Assembly (NCBI RefSeq): GCF_000746845.1
Contig: NZ_KN050846.1
Coordinates: 813,394-877,393, forward strand
Length of the DNA stretch: 64,000 bases
Source: Altibacter lentus
GTDB taxonomy: Bacteria; Bacteroidota; Bacteroidia; Flavobacteriales; Flavobacteriaceae
Reading direction: 5' to 3'
Part shown: piece by piece, positions 58,653 through 64,000 of the stretch
How the letters are laid out: each line of letters opens with the position of its first letter
How positions within the stretch are numbered: position 1 is the first letter of the stretch
Position numbers and translations under genes: made by a program
The notes under the pieces: generated by a model
Database searches by the model: none
Told to the model about the DNA's origin: nothing
What the model saw: only the letters and a program-made list of their open reading frames with translations

Positions 58653-59318
58653 TTATTTTTGTACGATTTCTATGATTTTATCGGACAATTCTCTTCCTTT
58701 ATTTAAGATCATTATATGCGTTCCACCTTCTATGACCTCACAATTGCTAATGTACTTTAACGGAAAGACCACATCTTTATTACCATGCAGATGAAAGACG
58801 TTGGGAAGTGCAGTGTTTCGCTTCCAGCAAACCATATTCTTGATCGCCCAATCCAAATACCCCTTATCCCGAACATGCAGGTATTCTTGATAGATCTTAA
58901 GGCGTTTTTCCGTTCGCGGACCAATGGCAAATTTTGTGAGATCTTCTGCGCTTAACACCAAACTCGTTGGAATGATCTTATAGAAGAAGGTCTTACGTGC
59001 AAAGCGCATGCGGCGAGGCAATTCGTGCTTCGTTTTCACACTGGAGATAATAATAAGCTTTTTCAATTCGAGATAAGCGCTCATTTCCTGTACCACGACC
59101 CCACCAAAGGACACGCCTACCAATACACTATTGGGTTCGGTGATGATAGCGGCCATCCGTTTAGCATATCCTTTTATGGATTCGTTTTTTTCGGGCAGCA
59201 ACCATTCTATGATGTGAATCACAAATTGATCTTCGGGTAAACAAATATTTCTGAAAATTTCAGCACCGGCCGCCATCCCGGGAACAAAATAGATATGTGT
59301 TTTTCCTTCGCTCATCAC
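58653..59318 (-). CDS. Alpha/beta hydrolase
   Basis: A 221-residue soluble enzyme with the nucleophile elbow GVSFGGVV near residue 69, an acid in HLHGNKDVVFPLKY near 175 and the final His in EGGTHIMILN near 200, making a Ser-Asp-His triad. It has a small lid of basic helices (about 95-125). The substrate is unknown. A two-element promoter lies at 59348-59376 on the minus strand, shared in the gap with the divergent pirin gene. Confidence 0.85.
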   Translation of the reverse strand: MMSEGKTHIYFVPGMAAGAEIFRNICLPEDQFVIHIIEWLLPEKNESIKGYAKRMAAIITEPNSVLVGVSFGGVVVQEMSAYLELKKLIIISSVKTKHELPRRMRFARKTFFYKIIPTSLVLSAEDLTKFAIGPRTEKRLKIYQEYLHVRDKGYLDWAIKNMVCWKRNTALPNVFHLHGNKDVVFPLKYISNCEVIEGGTHIMILNKGRELSDKIIEIVQK

Positions 59319-59347
59319 GCTTTAGTAGTAGAAAAAATGGTTTTGAC

Positions 59348-59376
59348 CAAAGATATTTCGTAAATTTACGGAACAA
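59348..59376 (-). promoter_or_regulatory. Two-element promoter of the alpha/beta hydrolase gene
   Basis: On the minus strand, TTG (59376 to 59374) and a perfect TATCTTTG (59355 to 59348) are 18 bases apart. The upstream CAAAGATA at 59374-59381 is a second TATCTTTG copy. Confidence 0.6.
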
Positions 59377-59416
59377 AGATACTATTATCTTATTCCAAAA
59401 AAAGGGGCATCGTTCA

Positions 59417-60133
59417 ATGAAGAAGGTCTTACATCCTGCAGCTACCAGAGGATCTGCAAATTACGGTTGGCTAAAAGCCAATTACTCCTTTAGTTTTGCT
59501 AATTATTTTGACCCAAACCGTCTTCAATTTGGATTGCTTCGTGTGTTAAATGATGATTTTGTGGCGCCTGCCATGGGTTTTGGTCAACACCCTCATAAAA
59601 ATATGGAGATCGTCACAATTCCACAAACGGGAGCCTTGAAGCATCAGGACAGTATGGGTAATGAAGGAGTTATCAAGGCGGGTGACATCCAAGTTATGAG
59701 CGCAGGAAGTGGTGTAGAGCACAGCGAACAAAATGCGAGTACCACAGAAGCTGTCACCTTGTTTCAAATTTGGGTCTTTCCGGAAACTGAGAATGTAACC
59801 CCCAGATACGACCAGAAGCGAATTGCTCCGTTACTAACACCCAATTGCTTCAGTGCTGTAGTGAAACCAAGATCGGAAGCTGCCGGAGATGATCTTTGGA
59901 TCCATCAGCAGGCATACTTCAATATTGGCGAATTTTCAGAAGATACAGAGCTTACCTATACGCTTCACCATAAAAACCACGGTGCCTATATTTTCGTAAT
60001 TACTGGTACTGTTTTTGTTGATAATGAAACACTTACCGATCGCGACGCTTTTGGGGTTTGGGAAACAGATACAATCTCCCTTACCATAAAAGAAAACAGC
60101 AGGGTGCTTCTAATTGAAGTTCCTATGAATTAA
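59417..60133 (+). CDS. Pirin family protein
   Basis: A 238-residue bicupin. The N-terminal cupin has the metal-binding pattern FGQHPHKNMEIVTIPQTGALKHQDSMGNEG (about 55-84) and GDIQVMSAGSGVEHSEQNAS, which contributes further histidines; the second cupin is degenerate. Pirins include quercetin dioxygenases and transcription cofactors; the role here is unknown. ATG at 59417 is preferred over an in-frame upstream start at 59297 because it begins at the conserved N-terminus and avoids the divergent promoter. The GNAT gene follows 16 bases later. Confidence 0.9.
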   Translation: MKKVLHPAATRGSANYGWLKANYSFSFANYFDPNRLQFGLLRVLNDDFVAPAMGFGQHPHKNMEIVTIPQTGALKHQDSMGNEGVIKAGDIQVMSAGSGVEHSEQNASTTEAVTLFQIWVFPETENVTPRYDQKRIAPLLTPNCFSAVVKPRSEAAGDDLWIHQQAYFNIGEFSEDTELTYTLHHKNHGAYIFVITGTVFVDNETLTDRDAFGVWETDTISLTIKENSRVLLIEVPMN

Positions 60134-60149
60134 ATTAAAATAAACTCCC

Positions 60150-60449
60150 ATGATAGAAGATGTGCAGATTACAGACAATGAATTTTTAAGACAATTTGAA
60201 CTTGAGGTGGGCGATAATATGGCTCGTATCGAGTATGCGCTTCAAGACCGAAAAATCTTTCTTACAAAATACGACATGCCACAAGACATGGAAGATCAAG
60301 GGTTTAGAGAAATATTTATCAAGGCGGTTTTTGAAGAAGTGAAAGAAAGGGGCATCAGTTTGGTTCCAACCAGTCCAGAAATTGCTTCCTTTATGAGGAA
60401 GAACAGACGCGTTTACAAGGACTTGCTCCCTGTGGGTATTAGTATTTAA
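60150..60449 (+). CDS. YjdJ-like GNAT family N-acetyltransferase
   Basis: A 99-residue short acetyltransferase. It has the acyl-CoA region ILL-free start NEFLRQFELEVGDNMARIEYAL, the MPQDMEDQGFREIFIKAVFEEVKERG segment with the CoA-binding glycine turn replaced by charged residues, and VPTSPEIASFMRKNRRVYKDLL, the ending of the GCN5-related CG group. It follows pirin and is probably cotranscribed. In Escherichia coli the relative sits with yjdI, whose homologue is at 9538 in this window. Confidence 0.82.
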   Translation: MIEDVQITDNEFLRQFELEVGDNMARIEYALQDRKIFLTKYDMPQDMEDQGFREIFIKAVFEEVKERGISLVPTSPEIASFMRKNRRVYKDLLPVGISI

Positions 60450-60465
60450 CTCTTTTCTTAAAATT

Positions 60466-61800
60466 TTATGCCGGTACTGTATCTACGGTGAAATTGAACC
60501 GAACCAATCCGTCCTCATCGATTTCAGTAAGTTGGATGTTATGGAGCGTATTCACCAATTCAGGATTCCAAGGTGCTTTCACCTTTACGTAATTTTCGGT
60601 AAAGCCATGTATATATCCCAGCTTGTTCTCCCCTTCAAACAAAACGGTTCTTGTCTTTCCCAGTTGAGATTCATAAAAAGCTCTTCTTTTCTTTGCAGAT
60701 AATCCGCGAAGCATTTTGCTTCGTTTGTTCCTTATTTTTTTAGGAACCACTCCATCCATCGTTGCTGCCGGTGTATGATCTCTTTCAGAATAGGTAAACA
60801 CATGCAGGTATGAAACATCAAGACTGTGTAAGAACTCATAGGTCTCTAAAAAATGATCCTCAGTTTCTCCAGGAAAGCCAACTATAACATCCACACCAAT
60901 ACAGGCATGCGGCAAAACTTCCCGAACTTTAGCAATACGATCCCGATAAAGGTCGCGTAGGTACCTTCTACGCATCAACTTTAAAATTGCATTACTCCCG
61001 CTTTGCAACGGAATGTGAAAATGCGGAACGAAGGTGCTGGACCTTGCTACAAATTCTATAGTCTCATTTCTTAATAGGTTGGGTTCAATAGAAGAGATAC
61101 GAAGTCGTTCGATACCGGGAACTTTGTCCAGTTCCTTAACGAGATCTAAGAAAGTGTGTTCGTGTTTTTTATTACCAAATTCCCCTTTTCCGTAGTCTCC
61201 AATATTCACTCCTGTAAGCACGATCTCCTGTATACCCTGTTCTGCGATCTCTTGGGCATTTTTTAAGACATTCTCCATCGTATCGCTTCTAGATATCCCA
61301 CGCGCTAAAGGAATCGTACAATAAGTACACTTATAATCACAGCCATCCTGCACTTTTAAGAAAGCCCGGGTGCGGTCGCCTATGGAATACGAACCAACAT
61401 AGAAGTCTGCAGCATCGATTTCACAGGAATGCACCTCTCCCATATCGTTCTTAGAAAGGTCATTGAGATAATCTGTGATCTTGAACTTTTCGGTCGCTCC
61501 CAATACAAGGTCCACACCGTTGACATCTGCCAACTCCTGTGGCTTTAGCTGTGCATAACAACCTATTGCAGCTACAAAAGCCTCGGGGTTGGATTGTTGC
61601 GCCTGTTTTACAATGGTCTTGAAGCGTCTGTCGGCATTTTCGGTAACACTACACGTATTGATCACGTAGATATCTGCCTTTTCGTTGAAATCAACACGAT
61701 CAAATCCCTCCTGCTTAAAATTTCTTGCGATCGTGGAAGTTTCGCTGTAATTCAATTTACAGCCCAAAGTGTAAAATGCAACTTTTTTTGTAGCGTTCAT
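60466..61800 (-). CDS. mtaB: tRNA t6A37 methylthiotransferase
   Basis: A 444-residue radical SAM enzyme that adds a methylthio group to N6-threonylcarbamoyladenosine in tRNA. The N-terminal UPF0004 domain has Cys14, Cys50 and Cys81 for one Fe-S cluster; the radical SAM motif CDYKCTYC lies near residue 150; a TRAM domain ends the protein. The closing segments YLHVFTYSERDHTPAATM and LRISSIEPNLL distinguish MtaB from MiaB. A TATTTTTG lies at 61826-61833 on the minus strand. Confidence 0.95.
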   Translation of the reverse strand: MNATKKVAFYTLGCKLNYSETSTIARNFKQEGFDRVDFNEKADIYVINTCSVTENADRRFKTIVKQAQQSNPEAFVAAIGCYAQLKPQELADVNGVDLVLGATEKFKITDYLNDLSKNDMGEVHSCEIDAADFYVGSYSIGDRTRAFLKVQDGCDYKCTYCTIPLARGISRSDTMENVLKNAQEIAEQGIQEIVLTGVNIGDYGKGEFGNKKHEHTFLDLVKELDKVPGIERLRISSIEPNLLRNETIEFVARSSTFVPHFHIPLQSGSNAILKLMRRRYLRDLYRDRIAKVREVLPHACIGVDVIVGFPGETEDHFLETYEFLHSLDVSYLHVFTYSERDHTPAATMDGVVPKKIRNKRSKMLRGLSAKKRRAFYESQLGKTRTVLFEGENKLGYIHGFTENYVKVKAPWNPELVNTLHNIQLTEIDEDGLVRFNFTVDTVPA

Positions 61801-61860
61801 TCTTGTACTTTTGACAAACGTGGGGCAAAAATACGAACTTAAATTGGTTCCCTAAAACGT

Positions 61861-63480
61861 ATGATACAGCGAATCCATTCTCTACTTTACAAATCGACCA
61901 TCGTGCTTTCCATATTTGCTGTTACCTCCTGCTCCGGTCCTTCAGAGAGTGAACGCGATCATTTGGTATTTCGCTACAACGAACACAGTAACATCCCAAC
62001 CCTAGACCCTGCTTTTGCACGAAATCCACAGATCATTTGGCCTACGAATCAACTGTACAACGGACTGGTTCAACTTGATGATTCGCTCAATATCAAGCCC
62101 GATATCGCAAAACGCTGGGAAGTGAACGATTCAACAGCGACCTATACTTTCTACTTACGAGATGACGTTTATTTCCATAAAAACAAGGCTTTTGGCGCAA
62201 AAGAAACGAGAAAGGTAGTTGCTTCAGATTTCACCTATAGTTTCGACCGTCTCACCGATGAAAACGTAGCGTCCTCCGGTAGCTGGGTCATGCAAAATGT
62301 AGCATCGTATCGGGCAGTCAACGATACCACCCTAGTGATTCAGTTAAAACAACCCTTTCCTGCCTTTCTGGGCTTACTTTCTATGAGATATTGCTCTGTC
62401 GTTCCAAAAGAAGCGGTAGAGCACTACGGTACTGAATTCCGAAGAAATCCCGTAGGGACAGGTCCTTTTCAGTTTAAACTGTGGGAAGAGAATGTAAAAT
62501 TGGTCCTGCGGAAGAACCCGCTCTATTTTGAAACTGATGCTGAAGGGCACAAATTACCATATCTAGAAGCTGTAGCCATTACCTTCTTACCCGATAAGCA
62601 AAGTGAGTTCTTGCAGTTTGTACAGGGAAAACTGGATTTTCTGAACAGTTTGGATAATTCATACAAGGATGAGATCCTTACCACTACCGGACAGCTTCAA
62701 AAAAACTACAAAGACGATTTTTACCTTATTAAGGGTCCTTTTCTCAATACAGAATATCTAGGGTTTTTTATGGATAGCGAATCACCGGAGATTCAGTCCA
62801 AAGCGTTAAGACAGGCGATCAATTACGGCTTTGACCGCTCTAAAATGGTTACTTATTTACGAAACGGAGTAGGCATTCCTGCCACACATGGTTTCATCCC
62901 GAAAGGATTACCGGGGTATGAGACCATTGAAGGCTACGATCACAACCCTGCCTTGGCCCGTCAATTAATAGCACAATACAAAGCTGAGACCGGAGACGAG
63001 CGTCCCGAGATCGTCATTGGAACCAATAGTCAATATTTGGATTTATGCGAATACATTCAAAGGGAGCTCCAGAAGCTGGGGATTGCCGTATCCATTGATG
63101 TGGTGCCACCGTCAACTTTACGACAAATGAAAAGCAGCGGGGAGCTGGATATTTTTCGCGCCAGCTGGATCGCCGATTACCCCGATGCAGAGAACTATTT
63201 ATCATTATTCTACAGTCCAAACTTTACGCCCAACGGTCCCAATTACACACATTTTAAGAGTGCTGTCTTCGACAGCTTATACCAACGTTCTTTGACGTTG
63301 TCTAATATTGAAGACCGAAAAGTACTGTACACAAAAATGGACTCTATTGTAATAAGTGAAGCTCCCATAGTCCCTTTGTTCTACGACATGGCGGTACGTT
63401 TCGTGAACAAAAAAGTGAGTGGTTTAGGGATAAATCCGCAGAATTTCCTTATCCTGAAACGTGTCAAGAAGGAAAAATAA
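61861..63480 (+). CDS. Peptide-type ABC substrate-binding lipoprotein (SBP_bac_5)
   Basis: A 539-residue lipoprotein with a lipobox (FAVTSCSGP, cysteine at about 24). The family 5 binding domain has FRYNEHSNIPTLDPAF near 40, the WEVNDSTATYTFYLRDDVYFHKNKAF pattern near 87 and EAVAITFLPDKQSEFLQF near 238, ending with IVPLFYDMAVRFVNKKV. It would bind oligopeptides or similar ligands on the cell surface. No DppB/C/D/F permease or ATPase genes are adjacent, so it is an orphan here. Confidence 0.92.
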   Translation: MIQRIHSLLYKSTIVLSIFAVTSCSGPSESERDHLVFRYNEHSNIPTLDPAFARNPQIIWPTNQLYNGLVQLDDSLNIKPDIAKRWEVNDSTATYTFYLRDDVYFHKNKAFGAKETRKVVASDFTYSFDRLTDENVASSGSWVMQNVASYRAVNDTTLVIQLKQPFPAFLGLLSMRYCSVVPKEAVEHYGTEFRRNPVGTGPFQFKLWEENVKLVLRKNPLYFETDAEGHKLPYLEAVAITFLPDKQSEFLQFVQGKLDFLNSLDNSYKDEILTTTGQLQKNYKDDFYLIKGPFLNTEYLGFFMDSESPEIQSKALRQAINYGFDRSKMVTYLRNGVGIPATHGFIPKGLPGYETIEGYDHNPALARQLIAQYKAETGDERPEIVIGTNSQYLDLCEYIQRELQKLGIAVSIDVVPPSTLRQMKSSGELDIFRASWIADYPDAENYLSLFYSPNFTPNGPNYTHFKSAVFDSLYQRSLTLSNIEDRKVLYTKMDSIVISEAPIVPLFYDMAVRFVNKKVSGLGINPQNFLILKRVKKEK

Positions 63481-63508
63481 GTACCTGTATTATCAGGCCT
63501 CAAACATC

Positions 63509-64000
63509 TTAATTGCGCCGCCACTTCGCCGTTTCTTCAAACACATGTTCCAAGATGGCTGCATCGGTTTCTGAAAATTCGACACCTCGCCGGTCCATTA
63601 CCACTTTGGCAACTTCAAACGCTTTTTGAGTTTTGTAAGTGGTCATACCCCCGCTGCCGCCCCAACTGAAACTGGGAATGAAATTTCGGGGAAAACCACT
63701 TCCGAAGATATTCGCACTTACCCCAACCACCGTCCCGGTATTGAACATGGTGTTGATACCGCATTTGCTGTGATCTCCCATCATCAAGCCGCAAAATTGC
63801 AATCCGGTGCGGGCAAATCCCTCAGTCTCATAATCCCACAAGCGCACTTCGGCGTAGTTGTTCTTTAAATTGGAGTTATTGGTGTCGGCTCCCAAGTTGC
63901 ACCATTCTCCTATCACAGAATTGCCTAGAAAGCCGTCATGACCTTTATTGGAATAGCCAAAGATCACCGAATTGTTCAACTCCCCACCTACTTTACTGTA
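63509..64000 (-). CDS. GlmU-like sugar nucleotidyltransferase, C-terminal part
   Basis: The frame is open to the end of the window, so the 5' part is missing. The visible 164 residues form a left-handed beta-helix (LbH) with hexapeptide repeats: IFGYSNKGHDGFLGNSVIGEWCNLGADTNNSN and SKCGINTMFNTGTVVGVSANIFGSGF, then a short C-terminal helical end. In Bacteroidota this is found in a GlmU-family protein of about 390 residues with an N-terminal nucleotidyltransferase domain. The exact substrate is unknown. Confidence 0.78.
   Translation of the reverse strand, partial: YSKVGGELNNSVIFGYSNKGHDGFLGNSVIGEWCNLGADTNNSNLKNNYAEVRLWDYETEGFARTGLQFCGLMMGDHSKCGINTMFNTGTVVGVSANIFGSGFPRNFIPSFSWGGSGGMTTYKTQKAFEVAKVVMDRRGVEFSETDAAILEHVFEETAKWRRN

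Noticed and set aside
1-64000. CRISPR arrays, insertion sequences, integrases, prophage or toxin-antitoxin pairs
   Set aside because: No regularly spaced repeats, transposase or integrase motifs or adjacent small toxin/antitoxin genes were seen on either strand.

Overview
The window is a stretch of a Flavobacteriia (Bacteroidota) chromosome, most likely a marine Flavobacteriaceae member. The evidence is the gene content (DUF4290, DUF2911, DUF4252 pairs, a type IX secretion sorting tail, a TonB-dependent receptor, CarB without its allosteric domain), promoters of the Bacteroidota form TTG-N18/19-TAnnTTTG, weak Shine-Dalgarno signals, and frequent TTG/GTG starts. I see no rRNA, CRISPR array, insertion sequence, integrase or prophage. 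Almost everything is chromosomal core and physiology genes packed on both strands.

Region by region. 1-4.5 kb: the tail of an unknown gene, a secreted PIG-L-type deacetylase, a 36-residue membrane protein and a sodium:solute symporter, all in line. 4.6-6.8 kb: a small secreted protein, a DUF2911 protein and an aquaporin-family channel. 6.8-9.8 kb: a possible 37-residue ORF, an SRPBCC protein, a short-chain dehydrogenase and a photolyase in a tight operon, then a YjdI-like ferredoxin. 9.9-18.8 kb: a membrane coiled-coil protein, murA, DUF4290, DUF493, a P-loop ATPase, recQ, fmt, a short in-frame coding-like stretch after fmt, HU, YqgE, a class IV aminotransferase and a START-like protein. 18.9-24.4 kb: tRNA-Met, hisS, a MacB/FtsX-type permease, a small conserved protein, the rpsF-rpsR-rplI operon and a LytTR response regulator. 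24.4-35.8 kb: priA, DUF2147, a chalcone-isomerase-like protein, nadC-yihY, rlmH, a small membrane protein, an aldehyde dehydrogenase, a carboxypeptidase-regulatory-like protein, a DEAD-box RNA helicase with a long structured 5' leader, and an outer-membrane beta-barrel. 35.8-40.9 kb: rdgB, VOC, SRPBCC, a TrmH-like methyltransferase, a sirtuin, a helical protein and purB.

41-44.6 kb: an ECF sigma factor, a putative anti-sigma partner and two DUF4252 proteins, divergent from an S41 protease lipoprotein. 44.7-50 kb: a vitamin B12 uptake locus. A btuB-like receptor on the minus strand sits under a cobalamin riboswitch, and a divergent btuF-btuC-btuD-like ABC transporter lies on the plus strand. 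50-64 kb: rmuC, a small membrane protein, a T9SS-sorted cupredoxin, a short ORF with an odd start, carB, rpmH, a TPR-like membrane protein, a thioredoxin-fold protein lacking its second cysteine, a lytic transglycosylase, an alpha/beta hydrolase, pirin, a YjdJ-like GNAT, mtaB, an orphan peptide-binding lipoprotein and a partial GlmU-like nucleotidyltransferase.

No clearly new defence, mobile or biosynthetic system is visible. The best leads are small or regulatory: the 36-residue protein between deacetylase and symporter, the coding-like reading frame directly after the fmt stop, the damaged-looking start of the ORF downstream of carB, the structured leader of the DEAD-box helicase, the sigma/DUF4252 module, and the one-sided riboswitch control of the B12 locus. 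All family assignments come from reading the translated sequence, with no database search.
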